A stretch of 64,000 bases of DNA from Pisolithus tinctorius (taxonomy: Eukaryota > Basidiomycota > Agaricomycetes > Boletales > Pisolithaceae): NCBI GenBank assembly GCA_024663395.1, contig JANFAH010000094.1:62001-126000 (forward strand), in the 5' to 3' direction. The notes under the pieces are model-generated. The model was not told the origin of the DNA, searched no databases, and worked only from the letters and a program-made list of their open reading frames with translations. Positions within the stretch are counted from its first letter, which is position 1; each line of letters starts with the position of its first letter. The position numbers and the translations under genes were made by a program. Positions 11,623-23,703 of this stretch are shown one piece after another.

Positions 11623-13556
11623 CTAGTACTCGCCACCCTCTTCCTCGGCGTCTGCAGAGTCAATACCGACCTCCTCGTAGTCTTTCTCGAGCGCGGCAAG
11701 ATCTTCGCGGGCTTCCGAGAACTCACCCTGATGCAACTGTGAGATGACAAGGAGCGAGTAAAACGGACTACACACCTCTTCCATACCCTCTCCAACGTAC
11801 CAATGGACAAATGCGCGCTTGGAATACATCAAGTCAAATTTGTAATCTAGTAAGCTAGTCGATAAAGAACCAAAGCGGGTTGGGCAACGGTCGCTTACCG
11901 AGCCGATTCCAAGCTACAGAGATGGCAGTGGTGCTTGATGGCAATATCGGTCACAAGAATTTCTCGCAGACGACTGACAACTGAACTTACTTGGACAGCA
12001 TACAGAGACTGCGACTAGTCTTTGCGAGGTCGCCGCCCGGAATGTTCGCCGAGGGTTCGTTGCAAATACCGATCTGACATACTGTGGGCTCACTGTGTCC
12101 GAATGATGGGCTCTCTAAATATTTACCTTGAAACCAGTTGGGCACCAATCCACGAATTGGATCGTTCGCTTCGTCTTGACACTAGCGACTGCTCCTTGGA
12201 CATCCTTAGGTACGACGTTGCCACGGTAAAGGAGAGCACAGGCCACTGAAACTCCATGAGTGCTGGTAGTCACCAAGGGAAGAAATTATAAGCTACTGTA
12301 TTTGCCATCCTTGGGGTCACATTTCACCTTGGAGCGAGTCAGTAGATTGCTCCAAAACAAAGGACCGCTTTTACGTACCATCTGGTGTCCGCTCTCGAAA
12401 CATGAAAAAGTCATTTCATTCACCGAGTTTTGTTCGTGGGTGGCCTTTTCAGCCGAAAGGAGTGGTGCGTAAGTGGCAAGGGGGAAGTGAATACGGGGGA
12501 AGCTAGGGATGCAATGAGCATTGAGAAAAAGAGGGCCAGTACTCAGACATACGGAACAAGGTTGGTTTGGAACTCGTTCAGATCGACGTTAAGAGATCCG
12601 TCGAAACGAAGAGAGGCGGTGATCGAGGAAACCACTTGAGCAATCAGGCGGTTGAGGTTAGTGAAGCTTGGTTGAGGGACACCAAGCCTCTTCTTGCAGA
12701 TATCATAGATAGCCTCGTTATCGACCTGAATAAACCATACGCGTCAGTGATGGACAAATTAGAGAGGACATCGGCATTACCATGAACGAGCAATCCGAGT
12801 GCTCAAGAGTTGTATGGGTCGTAAGCACTGAGTTGTAAGGTTCAACCACGGAGCTGGAAAGTTGTGGGGCAGGGTACACGCAAAACTCCAGCTTGGATTT
12901 CTTGCCGTAGTCAGTGGACAGACGTTCAAGGAGAAGTGCGCCGAAACCCGAGCCAGTACCACCACCGAAGGAGTGGAACACAAAGAAGCCTTGCAAACCG
13001 GAGCAGTTGTCCGCGAGGCGGCGGATCCTGTCCATGACGGGGTCAATCAACTCCTTCCCAACTGTATAGTGTCCCCGCGCGTCTGTTGGAGTACCGCGAT
13101 ATAAAGTGATCAGCTACCCAAGGACGGGACGAGCATGCGGAGATGGGTCTTACAGTTATTGGCGGCATCTTCCTTGCCGGTGATCATTGTCTCTGGATGA
13201 AAGAGGGATCGGTAAGGACCAGTTTTGACTTCGTCGACGACACCGGGTTCCAGGTCAACATAGAGGGAACGGGGCACATGTTTTCCGGCACCGGTTTCAG
13301 AGAAGAAGGTTGAGAAGCCTTGGTCCATGCTTCCCTTGGCCCCTTCGGTGACACGACCGTCGGGCTAAGATACAGTTACAACAAAACCAATCGACCAAAT
13401 ACCGAAAGACATACGCTCAATCCGTGCTCGAGGGTGTAGAGCTCCCCTGGATTTCTTGAGTCATCGGTCGACGATAGGAAAAGATATTGACTTACAGCAC
13501 GCATTTCCAATTTGAACACCGGCCTGGCCAACATGGAGAGAGATGACTTCACGCAT
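11623..13556 (-). CDS. alpha-tubulin, paralogue B
   Basis: Structural GTPase of microtubules. It starts [20 protein letters not shown] (ATG 13556) and includes the GTP-binding loop [69 protein letters not shown] and the C-terminal [20 protein letters not shown], ending in EEEGGEY with the terminal Tyr of alpha-tubulins. It lies head-to-tail downstream of a second alpha-tubulin gene with 306 bp between them. It differs from that copy at many positions (for example [11 protein letters not shown] versus [11 protein letters not shown]) and has an extra intron between GMEE and GEFSEARE. The shared introns point to an old tandem duplication. No frame damage seen. Which copy is the main vegetative tubulin cannot be told. 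Confidence 0.95.
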
Positions 13557-13862
13557 TACTGTGAACTAGCGCTATTGAGGAAGGGGAAACTAAGTTCGTG
13601 GATGAAGCAAGTAGTCAAGCAACCCGTGGTCAACAAAATTTGCGGAAACGCGAGCCTTGTTATGGTAATGTCCTCGCCACGAGGCAACGCCCTTCCGCCC
13701 ACGTTATTCACACACTTTTTGGTATTCCAAGAACATGTTCCCATTGCAATTCCGTTATGTCGTATCAAATGGTATAGGTACTTATAGGTAATCGTGAAAT
13801 CATCGAGGCAACAGCCAGAAAATTAGGTAGAAGGGGCAGCTACGTTTTACACCCAGACAAGA
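13557..13862. promoter_or_regulatory. spacer between tandem alpha-tubulin genes
   Basis: The 306-bp stretch holds the 3' untranslated region of the upstream tubulin copy and the promoter of the downstream copy, both on the minus strand. No coding potential or clear motif was recognised. Confidence 0.4.
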
Positions 13863-15561
13863 CTAGTACTCCCCACCCTCCTCAGCATCGGCCGAGTCAA
13901 TGCCAACCTCCTCGTAGTCCTTTTCCAGGGCAGCAAGGTCCTCGCGAGCCTCCGAGAACTCGCCCTCTTCCATACCCTCACCAACGTACCAGTGAACAAA
14001 CGCCCGCTTCGAGTAGAGGAGATCAAACTTGTGGTCCAGACGACTCCATGCTGTGGAGATGGCCGTGGTGTTCGACAACATGCACAAACTTCGGCTGACC
14101 TTGGCAAGGTCACCACCAGGGATGTGTGCTGGGGGCTCATTGCAAATACCAAGCTTGAAGCCGGTTGGGCACCAGTCGACGAACTGGATTGTCCGTTTCG
14201 TCTTGATAATGCTGACAGCCGCATTGACATCCTTGGGCACAACATCACCGCGGTACAGCAGAGCACAAGCCACTGATCAATAGGTCACGCATTGCGTTCT
14301 CAAAGCATTCGATTCAACGTACTATATTTGCCTTCGCGGGGATCGCACTTGACCATCTGGTTGCCGGTCTCGAAACATGAGAATGTCATATCAGCAACCG
14401 AGTTCTGTTCGTGATGGGCCTTTTCAGCAGATATAATAGGCGCAAAGGTTGCCAATGGGAAGTGAATACGGGGGAAACTAAGCTACTGTAAGCCAATCAA
14501 CTGGGTCACGCAGCGGTCATGCACTTACGGAACCAGGTTAGTTTGGAATTCGTTAAGGTCCACATTGAGGGAGCCATCGAAGCGCAGAGAAGCAGTGATC
14601 GACGAAACGACTTGAGCAATCAAGCGGTTCAGGTTTGTGAAGCTGGGAGAGCTAATATTGAGATTTCTCTTGCAAATGTCGTAAATGGCCTCGTTGTCAA
14701 CCTGTGGCGCACTCCAATGAGTAACGTAATGATATCGCACAACGCGATTTACCAACCATGAAAGAGCAATCGGAGTGATCGAGCGTGGTGTGGGTCGTCA
14801 AAACCGAGTTGTATGGCTCGACAACCGAGTTTGCCATGGTAGGAGCAGGGTAAACACTGAATTCCAACTTCGATTTCTTGCCATAGTCGGTGGAGAGACG
14901 CTCCAGGATCAGCGCACCGAAACCAGAGCCAGTACCACCGCCGAAGGAGTGGAAAACGAAAAATCCTTGCAGACCAGAACAGTTATCGGCGAGGCGACGG
15001 ACTTTGTCCATGACGTTATCAATCTGCTCCTTGCCGATCGTGTAGTGGCCACGTGCATCTAAGCGTCTCGGTTAGTGGCGAACACGCAACGTGGATGATG
15101 CATACAATTGCTGGCGGCATCCTCCTTTCCAGTCACCAATGTCTCTGGGTGGAAGAGACTCCTGTAAGTACCGGTCCGGACTTCATCAATCACGTTGGGC
15201 TCGAGATCGATGTACAATGATCTGGGCACGTGTTTGCCTGCCGAGGTCTCGGAGAAGAAAGTGCTGAAGCCATCGTCCTTGGCAGACGGCGAACCCTCAA
15301 CGAGGCGGCCATCGGGCTGTTTGACGTAAATCAGCTGCACGCGCTTGAGGCGGAGAACGAAAGGCAATTTACACTGAGACCGTGCTCGACGGTGTACAGC
15401 TCCCCTAAGAAAAGGGCGTTAGGATCACATTTGATGGTAAATACGCGTCACCAAGTGCTGTGTGCACGAGAATGAAGATATATATGTATATAGCACGTAC
15501 AGCAGGCGTTTCCGATCTGGACACCAGCTTGACCGACGTGGACAGAGATGACTTCACGCAT
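13863..15561 (-). CDS. alpha-tubulin, paralogue A
   Basis: Alpha subunit of the tubulin dimer. ATG at 15561 gives [20 protein letters not shown]. The chain continues through [30 protein letters not shown], the H3 and T-loop regions, [99 protein letters not shown] and [20 protein letters not shown], ending DAEEGGEY with stop at 13863-13865. The E254-type catalytic Glu, needed for GTP hydrolysis on beta-tubulin, lies in the conserved [12 protein letters not shown] block. Lysine-40 and flanking loop regions were not checked. It shares an upstream intergenic region of 231 bp with the divergent CFT2 gene. Its intron pattern largely matches paralogue B but it lacks the late intron found there. Confidence 0.96.
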
Positions 15562-15792
15562 GATTTCTGATGGATTGACTGATTAAATGGTTAGTTGGAC
15601 TCCAAAGACGCGTCGAGATACGCACAGAGGCGAGAGGAAGGGAGGGACGGGGAGAAGAGCGAAAAGAAAGGGCCCAGGGTTAAAAAGAGCGAACAACACA
15701 TGTCGCTTACATAATCCATCTATGTTCCCACGCCTCTCTCGCTCACACTAATAGCTTGTCTAGCACTGAGTAGTAATATTTAGGCAAAAGGC

Positions 15793-18700
15793 ATGATCAC
15801 ATTCACGCCGCTGTGCGGGGCTGTCGGTGAGTCCCAGACTTGTCCTCTGGCCTATCTCCTACAGCTCGACGACGTCCGCGTCCTGCTCGACTGCGGCTCA
15901 CCCGACTGGAGTCCAGAGGAGCGCGCATTCACACCTGACAACGATCCGGAGTCTTCACCTCCCAATTGGTCAGCTTATTGTGACTCTCTACGTCAGTACG
16001 TACTGGAACTCACCCACTGTACTCATTTCTGACAAACTAGACAGGTGTGCTCCTACCGTAGACCTCGTGCTTCTTTCTCATGGCGATCTTGCCCACTCGG
16101 GGCTTTACGCCTATGCTTACACTCGCTGGGGCCTCAAGGCACCTGCATACTCCACAATTCCGGTCCAGGCCATGGCACGAATCGTCACACTTGAAGACGT
16201 AGAGGGATTACGCGATGAACAAGACTTCGATGATTCAGATCAACACCACGCCGAGTCTGGTGAACATTTCAACTTTGCCGAGACCCAGTTAGACGGGGTT
16301 TCTTCGCCATCATCCTCTGGCAAGTTTGTGGCGATTGTACAAGAAGTACATGAAGCATTCGACACTGTGAACACCTTGCGCTACTCGCAGCCGATGCACT
16401 TGCAGGGTTAGTCTTTCCGGCGAATTCCCAGTACGCTTGCTCTTAACACCTTTCCTTGTCTCACTTGCAGGCAAATGTCAGGGTATCACAATCATACCAT
16501 TCGCTGCTGGCCATTCCCTAGGAGGCACGATATGGAAGATTCGTTCTCCCTCTGTTGGAACCATCGTATATGCCGTAAATATGAACCATATGAAAGAGCG
16601 CCACCTAGACGGCACCGTTCTCTTCAGACAATCTGCTGGTGGTATTTTTGAACCCCTCGCACGGCCTGACCTGTTTATCACGGATGCCGATCGTGCAAAT
16701 GTCACCACACCTAGACGGAAGGATCGCGATGCCGCTTTGATAGGTTTGCACAAACAGCATTCTTTTTCGCATGTGCTGAACGTGCTCCTTAGACACCATA
16801 AGTGCTACACTGTCCTCACGCTCTTCCTTACTACTACCGTGCGACGCAGGCCCACGTCTTTTGGAGCTCCTTGTACTTCTCGATCAACACTGGAAGTATG
16901 CCGACTTCCGCTACCCTATTTGCCTCTTGTCGCGAAATGGGAGGGAAATGCTGACCTTCGTCCGGAGTATGATGGAATGGGTTGGAGGGACAGTCAGCAA
17001 AGAAGATGTTGGTGTGGACAGCAGTGGCAAGACAGGTGCCAGAAGACGAAGGGGTGAGGACGATGTAGAGGACGAAGCGCTCGGAGCATTTGCCTTACGA
17101 TTCAGGTAATTCAATCTATTCCATGATCATCGCACGTTCGTGGATTCTTATGCTGGCCTCTTCCAGGCACTTGGAGTTCTTCCTTAACCCACAGTCGCTC
17201 ATGCACACGTATTCGTCAAAAGAACCTAAAATTATTCTGGCCGTCCCTGCTTCGCTGTCACATGGCCCGTCCAGGTCACTATTTGCGGATTTTGCAGCTG
17301 TCCCGGACAATGTCGTTCTGCTCACGGGCAGAGGGGAGGAGGGCACACTGTCCCGCCTGCTTTTTGACCGCTGGAACAATTACCAGAGAGATACTGATAA
17401 GTGGGACCAGGGCAAAATCGGGAGTAATGTTATGATGGATGGTGTTCTACAGCTGAAGGTATGTCTGGTGCCATCTTTGCCCAACCGGTGGACCTCCTGA
17501 CTACGATCCAAGATGAACTCGAAAGTTCCACTACAAGGCGCTGAACTGGAAGCGTACCTTGCCAAGGAGCGCGCAGCGAAAGAGAAGGAGGCTGCTCACC
17601 AAGCCGCGATCGTCCGTAACCAGCGTGTACTGGAAGCAGACGAAGACGAAAGTGACGAAGAGTCCGACTCCGATTCTGAGGAAGAAGAAGTCGAACGAGC
17701 CTTAGATGACGACGACGACGAAATGGACAACTCAGATCAGAGTGTCCGCCCCGGTCGGCGGAGAAAACACGACAAATCCGAGGATAATGCAGATTGGGGT
17801 GGAGATATGGACGACGGGCTGACAAAGACCTTGCTGTCCTTTGACATTTACCTCAAAGGAAACGTCTCAAAGTCGATGTCCTTCTTCAAGAGTGCCGATG
17901 GCCCAACTCATCGTTTCCGTATGTTCCCTTATGTGGACAAGAAACGAAGAGTAGACGAATACGGTGAGACCATTGACGTGGGCATGTGGCTGAGGAAAGG
18001 CAAAGTGTTCGAGGATGATGCGGAAACTGAAGAGGTCAAAGAGGCAAAACGTAAACAAGCTGAAGAAGAGGACAAGGTATTGGTATTCTACTGTGTAACC
18101 CCCCGTTTCAGGTGTCTCATGGTCTCTAGAATGCTATCCGAGAACCGCCTTCGAAGTTCGTTTCCTCCGAAATTGAGATTCAACTAGCATGCCGCCTTCT
18201 CTTCGTTGACATGGAGGGTCTGAGTGATGGTCGCGCCATTAAAGCTATCGTACCACAAGTAAACCCAAGGAAAATGGTGGGTGATCGAATAGTTCCCGAT
18301 GGATCCATATTCACTCGTCACTAGATTATCGTGCATGCTCCCACTGCAGCTGCTAGCACTCTCATCGAGAGCTGTGGACAAATCCGATCAATGACGAGGG
18401 ACATCTATGTGCCCTCAACAGGAGAAAGTATACGGATCGGTCAACACACAAATACTTTCTCGATATCTATTAGCGATGAATTGCTAAGCACGTTGAAGAT
18501 GTCGCGGGTACGTCGGTCTCCGCCCTATACCTTTCCACTCTTGCTTAATCCTTGCAGTTCGAGGACAACGAAGTTGGCTACGTAACTGGTCGTGTGACGA
18601 ACCATTTCAGCTTAAACATTCCCATTCTTGAGCCAGCAGGGTCTTTGGTACCATCGGAAACTGCCAACGCAAGGGCTATTGTTCCATCAGACCGGATTTT

Positions 18701-18992
18701 TGGTGCCCGAGTAGCGCAGCCCCTTCCCCGGTCTACGATGATCGGGGAGTTGAAGCTCACGGCTTTGAAGGCCAGACTAGCATCTATAGGGGTTCCTGCC
18801 GAGTTGATCGGAGAGGGCGTGTTAATCTGCGGCGCTGGAGCAAGACGCGACCAGACTTCAAACAATATTGATGAGACCGTAGCTGTCAGGAAAACGGGGC
18901 GAGGAAAGGTCGAACTCGAGGGTAACGTTTCCAGCGTGTATTACATTGTACGAAGAGAGATCTACGGTCTACATGCACTTATTGCTGCGTAG
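15793..18992 (+). CDS. CFT2: cleavage and polyadenylation factor subunit Cft2 (CPSF100)
   Basis: Subunit of the nuclear mRNA 3'-end processing complex, the non-catalytic partner of the Brr5/Ysh1 (CPSF73) nuclease. It starts MITFTPLCGAVGESQTCPLA, then VRVLLDCGSPDW, a metallo-beta-lactamase fold whose metal motif is degenerate (LLSHGDLAHSGLY instead of HXHXDH), and GHSLGGTIWKI. The beta-CASP part includes RPDLFITDADRANV and LLDQHWKYADFRYPICLLSR. A long acidic insert (DEDESDEESDSDSEEEEVER) precedes FFKSADGPTHRFRMFPYVDK, and the C-terminal RNA-processing region has LLFVDMEGLSDGRAIKAIVP, EDNEVGYVTGRV and IVRREIYGLHALIAA. The missing His residues are expected for CPSF100. All exons found are in frame. 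It is divergent from alpha-tubulin A. Confidence 0.93.
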
Positions 18993-19063
18993 AGTACGAG
19001 CACTGTTCACCTATTAACTTACACGTATCACTTGCAATCACCGAAAACGTAAACACATCACCA

Positions 19064-21814
19064 TCACAAGGCCCCTTTCCCAGCGTCTTCCTTCAGACTC
19101 ACTATCCTGTTTAGGACTAAGTAATCTCCCTGTGTTGCACCCGTTGCGGTGTTGGGTTGGTCGAGCATGGCGACACGTGCGTCCTTGTCCAGTGCGAAAT
19201 ATGCAACGCGGAGACCCTGGAAGCGAATGCACTCTTTGCCGACCAGTCGCTCGGGTGTGACCGCTGGTGATCGCATTTTCTCGATTCGCGATCGGCTCTC
19301 CTCCAGAGCTTTCCTCATAGATTCCCGAGCCAATGGCCAAAACCCGATTTCAACCATGGCTCCCCGGATGACCTCTATACTCTTGGAATTGATGTCGACC
19401 CTGAAATCCGGAACAGCAGCTAGCGGATTGTCACTTTTGAATAGTGGATAGAAAAGACGGGTTTCGTCGACCCGAACCGGACTCCCAGATGGAGCGTATT
19501 CGGCAACCCACTGAATGAACGCTTTTGGCTTCCGGGTGTCATGATGTTCCAGGCGGCAGATGACTTCTGTTACTTGACCGGTGGTTGCATCCTTGACGTA
19601 CGACGTACATGTGATAGGATGCGGTGCTTGGAAAAGACCCACTGTCTTTCCGGGCGCGAGGCGGAAATAGTCTTTGGAGTCCTCGAGTCTGAAATCGTCG
19701 GTATCGATGTAGATAGTTCGGGTGAATGGGACAATGGAAGTTCCAAGCTCTGGAACTTTGGGATGTAGTGGTTTCTCGATCATAAGCACGTAATCCTCCG
19801 GTAGGTTTTCAAGAGTTACTTTGAGGGGCCGAAGTACCATGAGAAGCCGCGGAACGCTTCCTTCCAAATATTGTCTGACACTCTGCTCAAAACGCACTAT
19901 CTGGATGTTGGAAGCTGCAGTAGAAACCCCCAGAGAGCTCACGAAATTGAGGATGGCCTCCGGGGGCACTCCCCGACGTCGAAGGGCGATGACTGTGTAT
20001 AGTCGCGGGTCATCCCAGCCTGAAACGTATTTCTCCTCCACTAACTGCAGCAGTTTGCGTTTTGAGTTGATCGTTCCCTGAATATTCAATCTGCCGTATT
20101 CCGATTGCCTTGGCTTATACACCTCGAGGGCATCACACAACCACTCATACGATTGACGGGAAGCAATAAACTCGGTGGTACACAGTGAATGCCTAGTCAA
20201 AGGTCATTGTCAGCAGGCTGTGAGGGATAAAGATTCCTCACGAGATGTTCTCGAAGCTATCAACGAGACAGTGAGTAAAGTCGTATGTTGGGTATATTTT
20301 CCACTTTGGTCCAGTGCGATGGTGAGGAGCATCTAGAACGCGATAAGCGGGGAGGTCCCACATTTGTGGGTTGCCATCGGACAGATCTTGTTTCATTCGC
20401 AAGAACGCCTCTTTCGGGCGGTAGTGTCCATCCCTCATCCTCCGGAATTCCGTTGATGACTCTTCCACGGGCCTCGATCGGTGGATACAGGCCTTGGGAC
20501 TGGTGACCTTTTCGCCACGGTCCGCTTTAATCTGTTCCTCTAAGCACTGATTAGGAACGGGCAGCCATCCCAGCAATATGAACTCACGTGAGCAATGGCA
20601 TACATAGGCTTTGTCACGTTTGATTAGATCCTCAGCCAGGGCGTACAATTCGTCGAAATAATCGCTCGAGTAGGTTATTTTCCATGGTTCGAAGCCCAGC
20701 CAGTGGACAACTTCTATTATGCTGTCAAAGTACCGCCCTTCCTCTTTTTCGGGGTTGGTATCGTCGAAACGAAGGTAGCAATTCCCATCGTGATGTGCTG
20801 CATAGCCGAAATTGACGAATATTGCCTTGCAATGACCAACGTGCAAGTAGCCGTTCGGCTCCGGAGGGAAACGAGTGAACACTCGGCCTCCTGTCGCAGC
20901 TAGGTGCTGCTCGCGGAGACGTGGCTGAATCTGAGGATTACCTCCGGGTTTATGGAGGGAACCCAAGAAACCTTCTTCAAATACGACTCTCCTGGCTCGA
21001 GCACTTTGTGCCGGATCATACTCAGACACAGATGACTTGCTGGTATCGAGTGTATCTGTGGGGGGGATCTCTTTCTGCGTTCCCAAAAGCATATCAGTGC
21101 AACGTAGGAAACAACATTTCAGTCAGTGATACTCACTTTCGCCTTGGGTTTGGCCCCTTCTTTGGGTCCAAATTTCTCGGTGAAAACGCGCTCTACCGCA
21201 TTTTTGATATCAAGAGGATTCGCCCAGCGGAGGGCAGGGATATTCTTGACACCACCGATAACGGCACCTAGATACGACCAATTAGAAGCGTTATTCGCGT
21301 CCACGTATTGTCTGACATGGTCCTCGAGTTGTGCAGCAGTTATTGTAAAACCTGTCCCAATAAATGAGCAGGCATCTGGGTGACTATGGATGAATAACTT
21401 GCCGACACCGCATGTAGCGTTGAAATCGCCCTCGTCGACTGGGACCGCGTGCGCTTCGAAGTACTTCACGGCCACTGTAGGATGTACTTAACTATCACGG
21501 ACATGAGAGAAGGCACGCGACCACAGACCATTGACCTGATCCACCGACTTGAGCTTCTCCTCGAGGATCGCCTTCGTGATGTACGCGCGTGCTTCACTTC
21601 CGGCATTCTGAGCCTTTCCGAGTTGCAATGCTAGTGCTGAAACGAGGACAGCCTGCTTCTCTGAGAGCCCGGCTGACACAAGATTGTGCGAGAGAATGAG
21701 ATCACGAAGGATAGCAGCACCCTTGGCGTTTTTTGCTGCCTCCACCGCCTTGGACTGGGGCAAGCCCGCCGACTTGAAGAGAGAAACAAAACCATCTGAG
21801 GACGGAGAGGTCAT
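19064..21814 (-). CDS. GLN4: cytosolic glutaminyl-tRNA synthetase
   Basis: Charges tRNA-Gln with glutamine. ATG 21814 starts [20 protein letters not shown]. The fungal N-terminal appended domain follows ([37 protein letters not shown]). The class I catalytic core begins at [20 protein letters not shown], where HVGH is the HIGH motif, followed by [40 protein letters not shown], then the KMSKS-equivalent [20 protein letters not shown] and the anticodon-binding beta barrels with [20 protein letters not shown] and [18 protein letters not shown]. The last residues are DAGKGAL. The second signature is INSKR, close to the LSKR/VSKR form of eukaryotic enzymes. The open frame begins earlier only with GTG codons, so ATG 21814 is chosen. 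Confidence 0.95.
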
Positions 21815-22254
21815 TGGTGCTGATATCACCACGATCGATGGTAGCTGGAGTCATTTTGCAGTCACCACTTATCTACGTTGCCTATTCTGGGTAATCTGAT
21901 CGCAGCGGAGCACCTCGGGAATCTTCGCATCCCGAAGGCCTCAAATGTAATCGGGCAAAGGCAGCGGAGGATATCCATGAGAGTCGGAAACAACACGAAG
22001 GTCATTGCATCCTTTCAAACAGTACTGTAAGATCCCATCTACTAATGCATCACAATATATATATCGCCATTTGCCTGATCTCTTTGACGTTGGAACGCAC
22101 TGACAACTGGGGGTTACGTGAAGGCGCACCTGCAGGGTTGCGCGATCTGTATTGGTAAGTACACGTGTCGCGAAGAGGCTAAAGGAAGCATAAATATCCA
22201 TAAGAACACCACCGCAATGGGACCAAATAAGCGAAGAAGAGTATGAACCAAATT
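21815..22254. other. intergenic: GLN4 promoter and 3' end of membrane-protein gene
   Basis: About 440 bases between two minus-strand genes. It should contain the promoter and leader of the glutaminyl-tRNA synthetase gene at its low-coordinate end of 21815 upward. A short alternating AT run (atatatata) sits near 22056-22065. No coding or RNA gene recognised. Confidence 0.4.
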
Positions 22255-23509
22255 CTACAGGGCCTCGCCTGGAGGTCCAGGGGTATCGACGATGCCAGTA
22301 TAGAAGGAGTCTACCGACAGGCGGGGATCCGCAGGGCTGCCCACAGGAACCATTTGTGGGGTCTGCTGGTTAGGTGGCTGCGATACGTTTTGAATATCAC
22401 CAGAGTACGGGTGCGGTTGACCGAGGTCAATGCCTACGAAATCATGTGGATTTGGCAGGCTCTCGAGATCTTGGGGATGTGAGATGCCATATCCTTGCGC
22501 AGCGTACGCGTGCTGACTATAGTAGCTAGCCTGTATCTGTGGTGTGTGCGTTGCATCATAGCCATAATCAGGATAATATGTGGCTGGAGGAGCAGAGACA
22601 GCCATCGGGTCTCCGTAGTGACCCATCTCAGTAGGGGTGGGGTCGTCTTCGATGGTATGTCTCGACTGAAATTGAGGTTCTGATTCGACATGATGTTTGT
22701 CGAAGAATTCTATGTCATCGTCATCTTGTCTCGAACGACGGCGTTTGGCAATGAACATGCCAACTCCGATAACACCTGCAAGTCCGAAAAGACCGGCCAC
22801 AGTGAAGGTACCGGCAACTGCACCAGTATTAGAAAAGAAACTGTTTGGCATTGAGTACCCATGATACACCTTTAGGAGGACTAACTCTTACCCGGATGAC
22901 GACTGCCCGGACGCAGAGGACGAACTGCTCGGAGCGGGTGTAGTAAGGGTCACAGTCACACCAGAGGAATCCCCAGAGCCACCGGACCCTGAATATGTAG
23001 AATGTGTCGCGACGGGAGCAAGATATGCAGACGTGGAAGTTGACGACGTCGCAGACTGGGCCGCGCTAAATCCAGGTGTTACTTCGGAGGGTACACGACA
23101 AGTCAATATGAACGTACGTGGTGGATGAAGAGGTTGTAGTAGACGCTGCAGACGATGTTGCAACCTGACTCGGTGACTGGGAAGTAAGCGCGGCTACAGG
23201 CTGTGACGTAGAAGTCGTAGGTGTCGCCAGGGGAATGCTAGACTGAGTAGAAGTGGGGAGCAAAAGCAGGGACGTCTGGGGTGTAACAGAAGGCAACGAA
23301 ATGGATGCCACGGAAGTAGGAAGAACTACCGACGTATCAACCGAAATACTGGTAAGAGACCCCAATAGATCGGAGAGCGTCAGGGAAGAGTCGAGCCTCT
23401 TGTGCCTCAAACGAGCGGGTGACGGATAGGCATTGCGAGCTTGTGAAAGGGCGACGGTAAAGGAGAGTAAGGAAATACAAAGGAATGTCGGTGCGCGGCT
23501 GGGACGCAT
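22255..23509 (-). CDS. single-pass membrane protein with Ser/Thr-rich ectodomain
   Basis: Secretory-pathway protein of unknown function. ATG 23509 gives MRPSRAPTFLCISLLSFTVA, a signal peptide ending near LSQARNAYPSP. The outer region is very rich in Ser, Thr and Pro and probably heavily O-mannosylated. One membrane span follows (AGTFTVAGLFGLAGVIGVGM), then a stop-transfer cluster AKRRRSRQ, an acidic patch DDDDIEFFDKHHVESE and a Tyr/Pro/Gln-rich cytoplasmic tail ending GPPGEAL. This layout resembles cell-wall stress sensors of the Mid2/Wsc type and other SKG6-like proteins, but there is no WSC cysteine domain. Function is therefore inferred only from architecture. The gene has two or three short introns. 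It is divergently paired with SWC4, 194 bp apart, with a CACGTG box between. Confidence 0.75.
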
Positions 23510-23644
23510 TTTGTCTCGGAGGGCAGGGGAGGGGAGGAGGAGGAGACTCTTCCTTGTTGCTAAGTGGATTACTGGCAATAATTAAAGGATGTGTCACATC
23601 ACTGATCAAATTCATATTCAAATGTTTTGACTGTGTTACATCGT

Positions 23645-23650
23645 CACGTG
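23645..23650. promoter_or_regulatory. CACGTG E-box in divergent promoter
   Basis: Perfect palindromic CACGTG 54 bp before the SWC4 start and 136 bp from the membrane-protein start. This is the core site of fungal bHLH factors (Cbf1-like). Binding is not shown by sequence alone. Confidence 0.35.
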
Positions 23651-23703
23651 CCCTCCGTCGACGACTTGTCCACAAGCAAGCAAGCTTATTGGCGAGAATA
23701 TCT

